Of a stretch of DNA of 47,047 nt, positions 27,436-36,799 are shown piece by piece. This DNA is from Acidobacteriota bacterium (GTDB lineage Bacteria > Acidobacteriota > Terriglobia > Terriglobales > Acidobacteriaceae). The position numbers were made by a program, and so were the translations under genes. The notes below the pieces were generated by a model. That model saw only the letters and a list, made by a program, of their open reading frames with translations, searched no databases and was not told the DNA's origin. The number at the start of each line of letters is the position of its first letter. Position 1 is the stretch's first letter. The stretch is from contig JAKAJO010000059.1 in NCBI GenBank assembly GCA_021813745.1, positions 1-47,047 of the forward strand, read 5' to 3'.

Positions 27436-27942
27436 TCACTTCAGCCTGCGTCGCAGGCGATCCTCTTCCAGCAGCACTCCCCAGACGTTCTCTATCCGGC
27501 TCATTCCATCGGGCATCCATCGGTCGCATCCATAAAAGCGCGCAGCACGGCGATTGTCTTTCAGCACCCACAGGTAGGCATTGCTGTAACCCAGCGCCAT
27601 CAGCCGCTCCCGGCCCTCGCGTACCAGCGCCAGCCCGTATCCCTGCTTCCAGAGATTTGGTTCGACATACAACGCCATCAGCTCGCCAAAGTTCTTCATC
27701 TCTCTATCGCGCGCCGGACCGACCGTGACAAAACCACAAATTTCGTTGCCTTCCACCGCAACCATCGTAAGCGGCTTCAGTGGATCCTCATGGGTAAAGT
27801 CGTATCGCACCGCGCGATCCTCCGGACGAAGACGATCGAGATACCCGTCAGGGACCAGGCCGCGATAGGCCGCCTGCCACGAGCGCACATGCACCCGCGC
27901 AACCGCCATCGCATCTTCAGGCTTTGCGGTGCGAAGCATCAT
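27436..27942 (-). CDS. GNAT-family N-acetyltransferase
   Basis: 168 residues from ATG 27942 (MMLRTAKPEDAMAVARVHVRSW); the frame is open to 28020, but homology starts at TAKPEDA. GNAT signatures are the N-terminal RxAxxxD segment, WQAAYRGLVPDGYLDRL, IYVEP-like ALYVEPNLWKQGYGLALV (acetyl-CoA pyrophosphate loop) and LWVLKDNRRAARFYG. These match the protein acetyltransferases commonly seen in soil bacteria. The acceptor is unknown. It is convergent with the VanZ-like gene, with only 18 nt between stops, and divergent from TMEM175. Confidence 0.87.
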   Translation of the reverse strand: MMLRTAKPEDAMAVARVHVRSWQAAYRGLVPDGYLDRLRPEDRAVRYDFTHEDPLKPLTMVAVEGNEICGFVTVGPARDREMKNFGELMALYVEPNLWKQGYGLALVREGRERLMALGYSNAYLWVLKDNRRAARFYGCDRWMPDGMSRIENVWGVLLEEDRLRRRLK

Positions 27943-28127
27943 ATTCGCAGTATTCCAGTCCCCGCCCGCAGAGTCGATAGTACCAATGTGCAGGGACTCC
28001 CTCACCTGCCAGTTACACACCGACGGGCTAGTTACGCGCGTTGACGAACGTTACAATCGTTTCACCGGATCGGCCCCACTCTTGCCCGACACGATTCCAG
28101 TCTTAACCCGTCCCCCAGGAGGTTCCC

Positions 28128-28712
28128 ATGCACAAAGCGCGGCTTGAAGCCTTCAGTGACGGCGTGCTGGCCATCATCATCACCATCATGGCGCTTGATC
28201 TGCACATCCCCCGCGGCCAGCAGCTCGGCGCGCTGCAGCCGCTGCTGCCCGTCTTTCTCTGCTACGTGCTCAGCTTTGTCTACATCGGCATCTACTGGAA
28301 CAACCACCACCACATGCTCCACGCCGCCAAACGCGTCTCCGGCGGTGTGCTGTGGGCCAATCTGCACCTGCTCTTCTGGCTCTCCCTGTTCCCGTTCGTC
28401 ACCGGCTGGATGGGGGAAAACAGCTTCGGCGCGGTACCCACGGCGCTCTACGGAGTGGTCCTGATGATGGCGGGTGCGGCGTATTGGATTCTCGCTCGCA
28501 CGCTCATCGCCGTGGAGGGCAAGCATTCCATCCTTGCCCAGGCCATCGGAGCCGATCGCAAAGGTCTTCTCTCCGTCGCGCTCTATGCCCTTGCCATTCC
28601 CCTCGCCTTCGTCCACCGCCTGCTGGCACAGGCCATCTTCGTCGCGGTCGCCCTCATGTGGCTCGTCCCCGACCGCCGCATCGAGCGCGTCCTGCCGCCC
28701 GTGACCGAATAA
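28128..28712 (+). CDS. TMEM175 family potassium-channel-like membrane protein (DUF1211)
   Basis: 194 residues from ATG 28128, preceded by a perfect AGGAGG. The N-terminal signature RLEAFSDGVLAIIITIMALDL contains the FSD motif of TMEM175 repeats; the hydrophobic residues of this first helix form the selectivity gate in solved bacterial homologues. Six membrane segments follow, with conserved GIYWNNHHHMLHAA and LFWLSLFPFVTGWMGE. Bacterial proteins assemble as tetramers and conduct K+. It stands alone. Confidence 0.9.
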   Translation: MHKARLEAFSDGVLAIIITIMALDLHIPRGQQLGALQPLLPVFLCYVLSFVYIGIYWNNHHHMLHAAKRVSGGVLWANLHLLFWLSLFPFVTGWMGENSFGAVPTALYGVVLMMAGAAYWILARTLIAVEGKHSILAQAIGADRKGLLSVALYALAIPLAFVHRLLAQAIFVAVALMWLVPDRRIERVLPPVTE

Positions 28713-28740
28713 CCCGCTGCCGAGCCGCACGCACCCGCCA

Positions 28741-28782
28741 AAAGAAAAGGCGGGCACACCCCGCAATGGGATGTCCCCGCCA
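28741..28782 (-). terminator. Intrinsic terminator at the end of the alpha operon (after rplQ)
   Basis: On the minus strand GGCGGGGACA pairs with TGTGCCCGCC, with an inner CCC/GGG pair, followed by TTTTCTTTT. It begins 41 nt after the rplQ stop and lies between convergent rplQ and TMEM175 genes. Confidence 0.88.
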
Positions 28783-28823
28783 GACCCTGCAAGCGCAGGG
28801 ATATTGATTGCGAAAGCGAGAGC

Positions 28824-29297
28824 CTACGCGGCCTCTTCGCCGCCCTCTTCCTTCTTGGCTTCTTCCAGCTGCTTTTCGAGTTCGGCACGCTTCTTGGCAC
28901 GCGAGTCGGCGCGCTTCTGCCGCTTCTCGTCCAGCTGCTTCTCCGCGCCCAGCAGTTCAATGAAGGCCTTCTCCGCCCCATCGCCCTTCTGGAAGCCCGT
29001 GCGCACAATGCGCAGATAGCCGCCGTTGCGGTCGCCGTAGCGCGGAGCCACGGTGTCAAACAGTCGCGTCACGGCCGCATCCGTCTGGAGAAAGCTCAGC
29101 GCCTGCCGCCGCGCATGCACGTCACCCTTCTTTCCCAGCGTAATCATCTTTTCCACGTGCGGACGCACCGCCTTGGCCTTCGCCACGGTGGTCTCCACAC
29201 GATCTTCCACGATCACGGACGTCACCAGGTTGCGCAGCAGCGCGCGACGGTGGCTGGTGTTGCGTCCGAGTTTGAATCCTGCATTGCGATGGCGCAT
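28824..29297 (-). CDS. rplQ: 50S ribosomal protein L17
   Basis: 157 residues. The core (MRHRNAGFKLGRNTSHR, LRNLVTSVI, KMITLGKKGD, GGYLRIVRTG) matches L17, which binds near the exit tunnel. About 40 extra C-terminal residues form a charged helical tail (EKRQKRADSRAKKRAELEK... ending EEGGEEAA), longer than the usual ~120-residue protein. It is the last gene of the cluster. Confidence 0.96.
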   Translation of the reverse strand: MRHRNAGFKLGRNTSHRRALLRNLVTSVIVEDRVETTVAKAKAVRPHVEKMITLGKKGDVHARRQALSFLQTDAAVTRLFDTVAPRYGDRNGGYLRIVRTGFQKGDGAEKAFIELLGAEKQLDEKRQKRADSRAKKRAELEKQLEEAKKEEGGEEAA

Positions 29298-29301
29298 CTC
29301 T

Positions 29302-29511
29302 AGCTCCTAGCTTCCAGCTCCCAGCTTCTAGCTCGATTGCCGCGGAACCGGCAATTTGGTATTCGTACCAGAAAGCTAGAATCGAGTCGCTCTTTGAAAT
29401 CTCAACTTGCTCCCAGCTCCAAGCTGCTTACTCTCCAGCTCGCAATTTAGAACCAGTGATGCAGGTTCCAACTCACGCACGCAAAGAACTCGCAGCTAGA
29501 AGCCGGTAGCT
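29302..29511 (-). repeat. Inverted heptad element, rpoA-rplQ gap (AGCT class)
   Basis: The left block has five exact 7-bp units AGCTCCT, AGCTTCC, AGCTCCC, AGCTTCT, AGCTCGA (29302-29336). The right block has NNNAGCT units CGCAGCT, AGAAGCC, GGTAGCT (29491-29511), ending 4 nt before the rpoA stop codon. Degenerate copies lie between (around 29414-29447). The gap holds no gene. Confidence 0.7.
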
Positions 29512-29515
29512 GTTT

Positions 29516-30610
29516 CTAAAAATTCTCCGTCTCGGTGGGCAGCTGGAGATCGACCGAATCCAGCGGCTCGTCCTCGTCGTCAAAGTTTCCGTAGCTGGCA
29601 GCCAACGCCGTCGCCGGGGGAATGCTCGTCGGCCCCGGAACTGCGTTGCCGCTCTCATCAATCTTCATGCCCAGCGAAAGACCCATCTGCGCAAGGATTT
29701 CCTTAATCTCGTTCAGGCTCTTGCGGCCAAAGTTCTTCGTCTTCAGCATCTCCGCTTCGGTCTTCTGCACCAGCTCGCCAATCGTCTGAATGTTGGCGTT
29801 CTTCAGGCAGTTGTAGCTGCGCACGCTCAGCTCCAACTCTTCCACTGAACGGTTCAGATTGTCGTTGCGGAGCATCACGCGGCCCTCTTCGCCACGCGAC
29901 TCGGCTTCAATCTCTTCCTCGAAGTTGATGAAGATGTTCATGTGGTCCTTCAGCAACTTCGCCGCCAGGCCCACTGCATCGGCCGGCGCCACGGCGCCGT
30001 TGGTCCACACTTCCAGCGTCAGCTTGTCATAGTCCGTGATCTGGCCCAGACGCGCAGCTTCCACCAGGTAATTCACGCGCCGCACAGGCGAGTGCACCGA
30101 ATCCACCGGGATAAAGCCCAGCCCGAGATCCGAATCAAAATTCTTGTCCGCAGAGACATACCCGCGCCCGCGCTTCAGGCGCATTTCCATCTCCAGGCGT
30201 CCGCCCTCTGACACCGTGGCGATGTAGATGTCCTTGTCCAGGATCTCCACGTCCCCATCGGCTTCAATCATGCCGCTGGTCACCACACCGGGCTGGTCGG
30301 CGCGCAGATACAACGCCTTGGGACCGTCGCCCGCGAGCTTGAAGGGAATCTGCTTCAGGTTGAGAATGATGTCGGTGGCGTCTTCCACCACACCAGGAAT
30401 CGACTGGAACTCGTGCAGCACGCCCTCGATGCGGACCGCGGTCACCGCGGCGCCTTCAATCGAACTCAGCAGCGTGCGGCGCAGGGCATTGCCGATGGTT
30501 GTGCCAAATCCGCGCTCAAAAGGCTGGGCGCTGAACTTGCCGTAAGTCTCGGTCAGCGTCTCGGCATCCACGGCCAGGCGCTTCGGTTTTTGAAATCCTC
30601 TCCACAACAT
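29516..30610 (-). CDS. rpoA: DNA-directed RNA polymerase subunit alpha
   Basis: 364 residues from ATG 30610 ([12 protein letters not shown]); the frame is open to 30637. The N-terminal dimerisation domain has [23 protein letters not shown] and the C-terminal DNA/regulator-binding domain has [23 protein letters not shown] and [17 protein letters not shown]. An extra C-terminal tail of about 40 residues is acidic and Pro/Ala-rich. It scaffolds polymerase assembly and contacts UP elements. Confidence 0.97.
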   Translation of the reverse strand: MLWRGFQKPKRLAVDAETLTETYGKFSAQPFERGFGTTIGNALRRTLLSSIEGAAVTAVRIEGVLHEFQSIPGVVEDATDIILNLKQIPFKLAGDGPKALYLRADQPGVVTSGMIEADGDVEILDKDIYIATVSEGGRLEMEMRLKRGRGYVSADKNFDSDLGLGFIPVDSVHSPVRRVNYLVEAARLGQITDYDKLTLEVWTNGAVAPADAVGLAAKLLKDHMNIFINFEEEIEAESRGEEGRVMLRNDNLNRSVEELELSVRSYNCLKNANIQTIGELVQKTEAEMLKTKNFGRKSLNEIKEILAQMGLSLGMKIDESGNAVPGPTSIPPATALAASYGNFDDEDEPLDSVDLQLPTETENF

Positions 30611-30684
30611 ATCTTCGTCTCGTTTCCCGCGCGGCATGCACGTCGCGATGCATTTTGCGGCGGCCGCGCAAGTTCTCCTTTTTT

Positions 30685-30861
30685 CAGTGGTCAGTGACCA
30701 GTACTCAGCGGTCAGCCTTTTCGTTGCTGTACAAGCAGAATCAGCTGATTTCCATCCGACCGGCCACTATGCAATCGTTGCCCGCGATCAGTACCAAGCG
30801 CTCAGCTAGATTCTGCTCGTTGAAGCAGCATCTAGCTGACCACTGACTACGGATCACTGAC
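30685..30861 (-). repeat. Inverted heptad element, rpsD-rpoA gap (CAGT class)
   Basis: The left block is CAGTGGT, CAGTGAC, CAGTACT, CAGCGGT, CAGCC (30685-30717). The right block has units AGCTGAC, CACTGAC, TACGGAT, CACTGAC (30834-30861), ending 3 nt before the rpsD stop. Inside, GCAGAATCAGCTGA and TCAGCTAGATTCTGC form a further inverted pair, so the whole 254-bp gap could fold into one long stem. Confidence 0.72.
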
Positions 30862-30864
30862 AAC

Positions 30865-31494
30865 TTACTTCGAGTACAGTTCGACGATCAGCTGCTCGTT
30901 GACCGGCAGGTTCACGTCCTTGCGTCCGGGCAGACTCAGCACACGGCCGGACATATTCTCAAAATTCGCCTCAAGCCACGCCGGAACAGGATTTGACGCA
31001 GCGAACTGCGTGGCCTGCTCCACAATGACCATCTTCTTCGCAGCCTCACGAATGGCGATCTCGTCGCCCACATTGACCTGGTACGAAGGAATGTTCACCT
31101 TCTTGCCATTCACCGTCACGTGGCCATGGCGCACCACCTGCCGAGCCTGTCGGCGCGACATCGCAAAACCCAGACGAAACGCAACATTGTCCAGCCGGCG
31201 CTCCAGTTGCTGGATCAGCAATTCGCCCGTCACGCCCTGCGCGCGGCTTGCCTTCTCGTAGTAGGTACGGAATTGGCCTTCCAGCGTAAAGTACATGCGC
31301 TTGGCCTTCTGCTTCTCATGCAGTTGCAGGCCGTAGCCCACAATCTTGGCCTTGCGATCCTTGCCGTGCTGGCCAGGCGCAAAATTGCGCTTTTCAAGCG
31401 GGCAACGCTCAGAAGTACACTTGGAACCCTTCAAAAAAAGCTTGGTGCCTTCACGACGGCAAAGGCGGCAAACTGCTCCGGTATAACGTGCCAT
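30865..31494 (-). CDS. rpsD: 30S ribosomal protein S4
   Basis: 209 residues, standard length. [23 protein letters not shown], four N-terminal cysteines (C9, C12, C27 and C31 region) of the zinc-binding C+ form, and the S4 RNA-binding domain ([34 protein letters not shown]). S4 is a primary 16S binder and in other bacteria represses the alpha operon. Confidence 0.97.
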   Translation of the reverse strand: MARYTGAVCRLCRREGTKLFLKGSKCTSERCPLEKRNFAPGQHGKDRKAKIVGYGLQLHEKQKAKRMYFTLEGQFRTYYEKASRAQGVTGELLIQQLERRLDNVAFRLGFAMSRRQARQVVRHGHVTVNGKKVNIPSYQVNVGDEIAIREAAKKMVIVEQATQFAASNPVPAWLEANFENMSGRVLSLPGRKDVNLPVNEQLIVELYSK

Positions 31495-31573
31495 TTCTTC
31501 TCCTGACTTCGGATGACGGCCGGTTTACATGCCCCCGGAGGGCACTTCCTCCCGGCCCGGTTATGGTTGACTC

Positions 31574-31996
31574 TTACACGCGACGCCGCTTCGGTGGACG
31601 GCAGCCATTGTGCGGCACCGGCGTCACGTCGCGAATCGACTTGACCTCGATGCCTGCAGCCGCCAGCGCGCGAATCGCCGACTCGCGGCCCGATCCCGGA
31701 CCGGCCACGCGAACATCCACTGCGCGCAGACCGTGGTCGCGCGCCATACCCGCCGCATTCGACGCAGCCTGCTGCGCCGCAAATGGCGTGCCCTTGCGCG
31801 AACCGCGGAAGCCCAGTGAACCCGAGCTCTTCCAGCTCAACGTGTTGCCCATCTGGTCGGTAATCGTCACGATCGTGTTGTTGAACGAGGCCTGAATGTG
31901 CGCAATGCCAAACGGCACATTCTTGCGCTCGCGCTTCTTGAACTTCTTGTTCTTGCCAGCCTTGCCGGCTCCGCCCTTCTGTTCCTGTTTCGCCAT
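31574..31996 (-). CDS. rpsK: 30S ribosomal protein S11
   Basis: 140 residues. A Lys/Gly-rich N-terminus precedes the conserved [25 protein letters not shown] and the C-terminal [18 protein letters not shown]. Its ATG overlaps the rpsM stop as TAATG, so translation is coupled. Confidence 0.97.
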   Translation of the reverse strand: MAKQEQKGGAGKAGKNKKFKKRERKNVPFGIAHIQASFNNTIVTITDQMGNTLSWKSSGSLGFRGSRKGTPFAAQQAASNAAGMARDHGLRAVDVRVAGPGSGRESAIRALAAAGIEVKSIRDVTPVPHNGCRPPKRRRV

Positions 31997-32382
31997 TAGG
32001 TCTTCGCCGTCGCTTTCTTCTTGCCGGCAATTGTGCCCTTACGGGGCCCCTTGCGGGTGCGGGCATTGGTATGGGTGCGCTGTCCACGCACCGGCAGCGA
32101 ACGCCGGTGGCGCGTGCCACGGTAGCTCTGAATGTCGATGAGGCGCTTGATGTGCATTGAGACGTCTTTGCGCAGATCGCCCTCGACGTCACCCTCGTCC
32201 TCAATCACCTGACGGATCCGGTTCACCTCGTCCTCGCCCAGATCCTGAACCTTCTTGAACGCGTCCACGTTCGCCTTGTCCAGAATCTTCCGCGCACGCG
32301 GGTTCCCGATCCCAAAAATGTACGTGAGCGCGATCCGGGCCTGCTTGTTGCGGGGCAGATCGACGCCAGCAATACGTGCCAT
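31996..32382 (-). CDS. rpsM: 30S ribosomal protein S13
   Basis: 128 residues from ATG 32382 ([24 protein letters not shown]). It contains the helix-two-turn-helix region and the C-terminal [21 protein letters not shown] tail that reaches the P-site tRNA. The 153-bp gap to rpmJ has no gene and no heptad element that I can see. Confidence 0.97.
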   Translation of the reverse strand: MARIAGVDLPRNKQARIALTYIFGIGNPRARKILDKANVDAFKKVQDLGEDEVNRIRQVIEDEGDVEGDLRKDVSMHIKRLIDIQSYRGTRHRRSLPVRGQRTHTNARTRKGPRKGTIAGKKKATAKT

Positions 32383-32535
32383 TCTGATTCCTTTGCTGCT
32401 TCCAGGTTGTGTGCCTCCGGCCTTCACCGGTTCGCACGGGTGATCGCGTTCCCTCCGGGGTTCATCGCAAGCCTTGACTCAAGCTAACTCGCCCCTTGCC
32501 CTGCGGCTCTGGAGTTCACGCACGATGCCGGGCTC

Positions 32536-32649
32536 TTAGCCCTGGCGCTGCTTGTGCTTTGCGTTCTCGCAGATCACACGAACCACACCACGGCGGTTGA
32601 TGACCTTGCACTTCACGCAAATCTTCTTTACCGATGCACGGACCTTCAT
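32536..32649 (-). CDS. rpmJ: 50S ribosomal protein L36
   Basis: 37 residues, [20 protein letters not shown] to the end KHKQRQG. The zinc ligands are C11, C14, C27 and H32 (CVKC, ICENAKH). It lies between infA and rpsM, the usual place. The basic first part of the peptide is fully canonical. Confidence 0.95.
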   Translation of the reverse strand: MKVRASVKKICVKCKVINRRGVVRVICENAKHKQRQG

Positions 32650-32699
32650 TCTCTGCTGCCCTTCCCCGCGCATCTCGCGACGTCGCGGTTTTCAAAACT

Positions 32700-32918
32700 C
32701 TACTTGTAGCGGTACACAATCCGTCCGCGATTCAGGTCGTATGGGCTCAGTTCCACCGCTACGCGATCCCCGGGCAGAATGCGAATGAAGTTCTTGCGCA
32801 TCCTTCCGGAAACATGGGTCAAGACCTCGTGGTTATTCTCGAGCTTGACCTTGAACATGGCATTCGGCAACGTCTCAATGACCGTTGCCATTACCTCAAT
32901 CGCATCTTCCTTCGACAA
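32700..32918 (-). CDS. infA: Translation initiation factor IF-1
   Basis: 72 residues, the exact family length, if translation starts at TTG 32918 ([20 protein letters not shown]). GGGAG lies 6 nt upstream; the longer in-frame region to 32951 adds residues not found in the family. An OB-fold with [19 protein letters not shown] and the end [15 protein letters not shown]. The weak TTG start is notable for an essential, abundant factor. Confidence 0.94.
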   Translation of the reverse strand: MSKEDAIEVMATVIETLPNAMFKVKLENNHEVLTHVSGRMRKNFIRILPGDRVAVELSPYDLNRGRIVYRYK

Positions 32919-32966
32919 TCCGTCTCCCGCCGGCGCACCCGGGCGCCTCAACCTTTGGGACCGAGA

Positions 32967-33719
32967 CTACTCGGTCAGAATCCTCGCTCCGGTGTCGGTT
33001 ACCGCCACCGTGTGCTCAAAGTGAGCACTCATGCTGCCGTCGTTGGTCACCGCCGTCCAGCCGTCCTTCAGTACCCGCACGTCCGGCTTTCCGGCATTCA
33101 CCATCGGCTCGATCGCGATCACCATGCCCGACCGCAGCTTCATACCTTGCCCGGCCTGGCCAAAATTCGGTACCTGCGGATCTTCATGCATGTGCGACCC
33201 GATCCCGTGTCCCACAAAATCCCGCACCACCGAGAAACCTTCCGCCTCCACCGCACCTTGCACCGCTGCGCCAATATCGCCCAGCGTCGCGCCCGGCTTC
33301 ACCGCTTCAATCGCCCGATGCAGCGATGCCTCGGTGACTTTCAAAAGCCGAGCCGTGTCGGGCGCAATCTTCTCGCCCACCGGCACCGTAATGGCTGCGT
33401 CTCCAAAATATCCGTCGATCACCGCCCCGCAGTCCACCGAGACAATGTCGCCTTCCTTCAACACCCGCTTCTTCGACGGGATGCCATGCACCACCTCGCT
33501 GTTAATCGAGGTGCAGAGCACGCACGGAAATCCGTGGTACCCCTTGAAGGCCGGCTTCGCGCCAAGTTCCGCAATGCGCCTTTCCGCCACCTTCTCCAGA
33601 TCCAGCGTCGTTGCGCCCGGCTTTACCTGGCTCCTCACCAGCTCCAACACCTCGCGGACCACCTTGCCCGCGCGGCGCATCTTCTCGATCTCTTGAGCCG
33701 ACTTCAGTACCACCGCCAC
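32967..33719 (-). CDS. map: Methionine aminopeptidase, type I
   Basis: 250 residues from GTG 33719, with GGAG about 8 nt upstream. Metal ligands and motifs are present: SVDCGAVIDGYFGDAAIT (Asp pair), FVGHGIGSHMHEDP (His), AIEPMVNAG (Glu) and the last Glu in FEHTVAV. His in GYHGFPCVLCTSINSEVVHGIP is also typical. It removes N-terminal Met from nascent chains. The normal secY-adk-map-infA order is kept. Confidence 0.97.
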   Translation of the reverse strand: MAVVLKSAQEIEKMRRAGKVVREVLELVRSQVKPGATTLDLEKVAERRIAELGAKPAFKGYHGFPCVLCTSINSEVVHGIPSKKRVLKEGDIVSVDCGAVIDGYFGDAAITVPVGEKIAPDTARLLKVTEASLHRAIEAVKPGATLGDIGAAVQGAVEAEGFSVVRDFVGHGIGSHMHEDPQVPNFGQAGQGMKLRSGMVIAIEPMVNAGKPDVRVLKDGWTAVTNDGSMSAHFEHTVAVTDTGARILTE

Positions 33720-33773
33720 CCGGCCAACTCCACTCTCAGCGCCCGTACGCGCAAAAACCGCCTGTCGGTCACG

Positions 33774-34490
33774 CTACTTCCGCAACCGCTCCACAGCGGA
33801 CACAATCCCTGCCGCAATCGCGGCAATCTCCCCGCCCCCATCTACCTCGGCAAAACGCCCATGCGCCCGGTAATGATCCACAACCGGAGCAGTTTGTGCG
33901 GAATACGCACGCATGCGTTCCGCAAAAACCTCTTCCGTATCATCCGCTCGCTGGACCAGCGCGGCGCCTTCCACATCGCAGAATCCCTCCCGCCGGGGCG
34001 GATTCGAATAGATGTTATAAATGCGCTGGCAGACTGGACAGTTCCTGCGCCCCGTAATGCGGCGCAATAACTGATTATAGTCAACATGCAGGCTCACGGC
34101 AACCACCGGAAGCCCGTCCGGATGCGCCGCCAGCCGCCCATCCAGCCAGTGCGCCTGAGGCAGCGTCCGCGGAAATCCATCCAGGATGTATCCCCGCGCC
34201 GTATCCGGCTCCTTCAGCCGTTCAGCCACCATCTCATTCACAATCGAGTCCGGAACCAGGTTGCCGTTTTCGATCAGCCCCTTGGCGGCCTTACCCAGCA
34301 CCGTTTCTCGCGCCACATGCCCGCGCAGCAAATCCCCGGTGGAGATCTGCGGGATCCCCCACAACTTCACCAGTTCCTTGGCTTGCGTGCCTTTGCCCAC
34401 GCCCGGCGCGCCCAGCAAAAGAATCGGGCCGGGTACGGAGGTCAATGCCGTATCCCGGCCATCTTCTACAGCAGTTGCAGATGCCGACAT
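33774..34490 (-). CDS. adk: Adenylate kinase
   Basis: 238 residues from ATG 34490, overlapping the secY stop as TAATG. The P-loop is GAPGVGKGTQA; the NMP-binding ISTGDLLR, the LID with CPVCQRIYNIYSNPP and the C130-type zinc cysteines (CPVC, second pair reduced to C in GFCDVEG) are visible. DGFPRTLPQA is intact. An N-terminal extension of about 20 residues precedes the fold. It interconverts ATP+AMP and 2 ADP. Confidence 0.96.
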   Translation of the reverse strand: MSASATAVEDGRDTALTSVPGPILLLGAPGVGKGTQAKELVKLWGIPQISTGDLLRGHVARETVLGKAAKGLIENGNLVPDSIVNEMVAERLKEPDTARGYILDGFPRTLPQAHWLDGRLAAHPDGLPVVAVSLHVDYNQLLRRITGRRNCPVCQRIYNIYSNPPRREGFCDVEGAALVQRADDTEEVFAERMRAYSAQTAPVVDHYRAHGRFAEVDGGGEIAAIAAGIVSAVERLRK

Positions 34491-35875
34491 TACCAGGTCT
34501 TCCTTCCTCGAATGCGACCGGAGCGAGGGGAAAAGCCGTCATAGTGACGCATGATCAGCTGCGATTCGATCTGGTTGATGGTGTCCATGGCAACGCCCAC
34601 CACAATCAGCAGCGAGGTGCCGCCAAAGTAGAAGTTGACCCCCAAACCGTGCGTAACCCACGTCGGCAGGCTCTCAAAGGCCCGCCCAACGAGCCAGATC
34701 TTGTCAAACCGGATCCCCGAAATCAGGAACGTCGGCACCATCTGCACCAGAATCAGGTACACCGCGCCCACCAGCGTAATCCGGGTCAGGATATCGTTGA
34801 TGAAGTCCGACGTCCGCTTGCCCGGCCGGATACCCGGAATAAACGAGCCCGACTTACGAAAATTATCCGCAATATCGTCCGGCTTCATGATGATCGACAC
34901 GTAGAAATACGCGAAAAAGATGATCATCAACCCGTTCAGCACCACGTACCAGGGATATCCCGGCTGAATCGCCTGCATGATCGGCTGCAGCAGGCGGTTG
35001 TTCTGAATCCAGTCCACCTGCGCAAACAGCAAGGGCGCAGACAGCAGCGAGCTGGCAAAAATAATCGGCATGACGCCGCCGGAGTTCACTTTCAGCGGCA
35101 GGTGGCTCGACTGCCCGCCCATCATGCGCCGGCCCACGATCCGCCGCGCACTCTGGATCGGAATCCGCCGCTCCGCGCGCTCCACGTACACGATGAACGC
35201 CACAACCGCAATCATGGCTGCCAGCAGCAACACCACCGCCATAATCGTGAAGGTGCCCCACGCATCCGTCTGAATCTTCTGCACCAGGTCGCCCACGCCC
35301 CGCGGCAGTCCGGCCACAATACCGGCAAAGATCAGCAGGCTCATCCCGTTGCCAATCCCGCGGTCCGTAATCTGCTCGCCCAGCCACATGATGAACGTCG
35401 TGCCCGCCGAAAGAGTCAGCACGGTCATCAGGATGAAGCCTATCCCCGGCTGCAGGACCAGACCCTGCTTGGTCAGAATCGCGGCAATACCAATCGACTG
35501 CAACACACCCAGGATGACCGTCAGGTAGCGCGTCCACTGCGTAATCTTCCGCCGCCCCAGTTCGCCTTCCTTCTGGATGCGCGCCAGCGGTTCATACACC
35601 ACCGTCAGCAACTGGAAGATAATCGACGCCGTGATGTACGGCATGATGCCCAGCGCGAAGATCGTCATGCGCCGCAGGTTGCCGCCGCCAAACAGGTCCA
35701 TCAGGCCCAGAGCCGACCCATTCTGCTGGCTAAACAGGAGTTCGAGCTGGTGCGTGTTCACGCCCGGGGTGGGGATGAACGCGCCAAGCCGGTACACAGC
35801 CAGAATGGCTGCCGTGAACAGGACCCGCTTCCGCAGGTCGGGAATCCGAAAAATATTGAGGAACTTCTCAAGCAT
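34490..35875 (-). CDS. secY: Preprotein translocase subunit SecY
   Basis: 461 residues with ten membrane helices. Conserved features are LFTAAILAVYRLGAFIPTPGV in helix 1, the plug region (LFGGGNLRRMTIFALGIMPYI), the basic C5/C6 loops with QSARRIVGRR and the C-terminal SLLIVVGVAMDTINQIES. It forms the protein-conducting channel with SecE/SecG. Its stop overlaps adk. Confidence 0.98.
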   Translation of the reverse strand: MLEKFLNIFRIPDLRKRVLFTAAILAVYRLGAFIPTPGVNTHQLELLFSQQNGSALGLMDLFGGGNLRRMTIFALGIMPYITASIIFQLLTVVYEPLARIQKEGELGRRKITQWTRYLTVILGVLQSIGIAAILTKQGLVLQPGIGFILMTVLTLSAGTTFIMWLGEQITDRGIGNGMSLLIFAGIVAGLPRGVGDLVQKIQTDAWGTFTIMAVVLLLAAMIAVVAFIVYVERAERRIPIQSARRIVGRRMMGGQSSHLPLKVNSGGVMPIIFASSLLSAPLLFAQVDWIQNNRLLQPIMQAIQPGYPWYVVLNGLMIIFFAYFYVSIIMKPDDIADNFRKSGSFIPGIRPGKRTSDFINDILTRITLVGAVYLILVQMVPTFLISGIRFDKIWLVGRAFESLPTWVTHGLGVNFYFGGTSLLIVVGVAMDTINQIESQLIMRHYDGFSPRSGRIRGRKTW

Positions 35876-36001
35876 GTCTGCTTTTTCCGCGTCAGGCGTC
35901 TGCCGCCCGTCGAATCACTGCTTACTTCCATCTTAGCCGCGAAGGCTGTCGGATCCCCTGCCGCAATGGGCCATGATCTCCGATTCTGCCGGATCGCCTG
36001 C

Positions 36002-36025
36002 GTGTCGCGGTGTGTCCCGCGACAC
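36002..36025 (-). repeat. Perfect hairpin after rplO, before secY
   Basis: GTGTCGCGG pairs with CCGCGACAC (9 bp, 6-nt loop). It lies 14 nt after the rplO stop and has no T-tract. The remainder of the 164-bp gap holds no gene. Confidence 0.55.
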
Positions 36026-36039
36026 AGGACTCGCTTCCG

Positions 36040-36501
36040 CTACGCCGCCGCTTCCCCGCCCGCGACCACAGCCTTGCCGCCGGCCTTCTCAATCTTCTCC
36101 ACCGCCGACTTCGAAAACTTGTGCGCGTGGATGGTCTTCGCCGAGGTCAGCTCTCCTGAGCCCAGAATCTTGATCAGCGCCTTCTTGTTCGACACCAGAC
36201 CCAGCTTCTTGTAGTCATCCAGGCCAATCTCCTTCGCCGCCACATCCGCCAGCCGGTCCAGGTTCAGCACCACGTATTCCGTGCGGAAGATGTTGGTAAA
36301 GCCACGCTTCGGCAAACGCCGGTGCAGGGGCATCTGGCCACCCTCAAAACCCCGCATCAGGCTCGAACCCGAGCGCGATCCCTGGCCCTTGTGGCCGCGG
36401 GTTGAGGTCTTGCCCATGCCGGAGCCCATACCACGGCCGACACGCTTGCGCCCCGTATTCGCCTTCTTGGGGGCGCGCAGATTGGAAAGATTCTTTGCCA
36501 T
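36040..36501 (-). CDS. rplO: 50S ribosomal protein L15
   Basis: 153 residues. MAKNLSNLRAPKKANTGRKRVGRGMGSGMGKTSTRGHKGQ-type start, RGFEGGQMPLHRRLPKRGF and a C-terminal Ala/Gly-rich end. L15 helps assemble the 50S central region. It comes before secY as in most bacteria. Confidence 0.97.
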   Translation of the reverse strand: MAKNLSNLRAPKKANTGRKRVGRGMGSGMGKTSTRGHKGQGSRSGSSLMRGFEGGQMPLHRRLPKRGFTNIFRTEYVVLNLDRLADVAAKEIGLDDYKKLGLVSNKKALIKILGSGELTSAKTIHAHKFSKSAVEKIEKAGGKAVVAGGEAAA

Positions 36502-36563
36502 CGTTCTCCTCGCTCTAGCGCCATTGGAATTTACTTCCGATGACTCGCGATCTTTTAAGTTGT

Positions 36564-36610
36564 CCGTGGTCAGTCGTCAGAATTCTCTGCTCACTGAGCA
36601 CTGTTCACTT
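36564..36610 (-). repeat. Inverted heptad element, rpmD-rplO gap (CAGT class)
   Basis: Left units CCGTGGT, CAGTCGT, CAGAATT (36564-36584). Right units CTCACTG, AGCACTG (36590-36603) and the degraded TTCACTT, which runs into the rpmD stop at 36609. The last good unit ends 5 nt before that stop. The compact form has almost no spacer. Confidence 0.6.
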
Positions 36611-36797
36611 AGTTCTCAACAATCCGCACCAGGTGCGGAACTGCCTTCACCATGCCGCGTACCGACTCATTGTCCACCCGCTCCACAATCTGGTTCAGGC
36701 GCGTGAAGCCCAACCCCTTAATGATGAGCTTGTGCTTGGTCGGGGTGGCAATGGCCGAGCGGTAATACTGAATGCGAATCTTCTTGTTCTCCGCCAT
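36609..36797 (-). CDS. rpmD: 50S ribosomal protein L30
   Basis: 62 residues from ATG 36797 (MAENKKIRIQYYRSAIATP), with GAGGAG 8 nt upstream. Conserved KHKLIIKGLGFTRLNQIVERVDNESVRGM. A GTG two codons earlier would overlap the rpsE stop and is less likely. Confidence 0.95.
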   Translation of the reverse strand: MAENKKIRIQYYRSAIATPTKHKLIIKGLGFTRLNQIVERVDNESVRGMVKAVPHLVRIVEN

Positions 36798-36799
36798 GG

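Noticed and set aside
34445..36214. 589-residue plus-strand open frame opposite secY
   Set aside because: It is Arg/His/Gln-rich, has no family features and lies antisense to a clearly recognised gene; typical of GC-rich codon bias. The same applies to frames opposite map/adk (32634-34070), guaB (24992-26779) and BI-1 (20381-21625).
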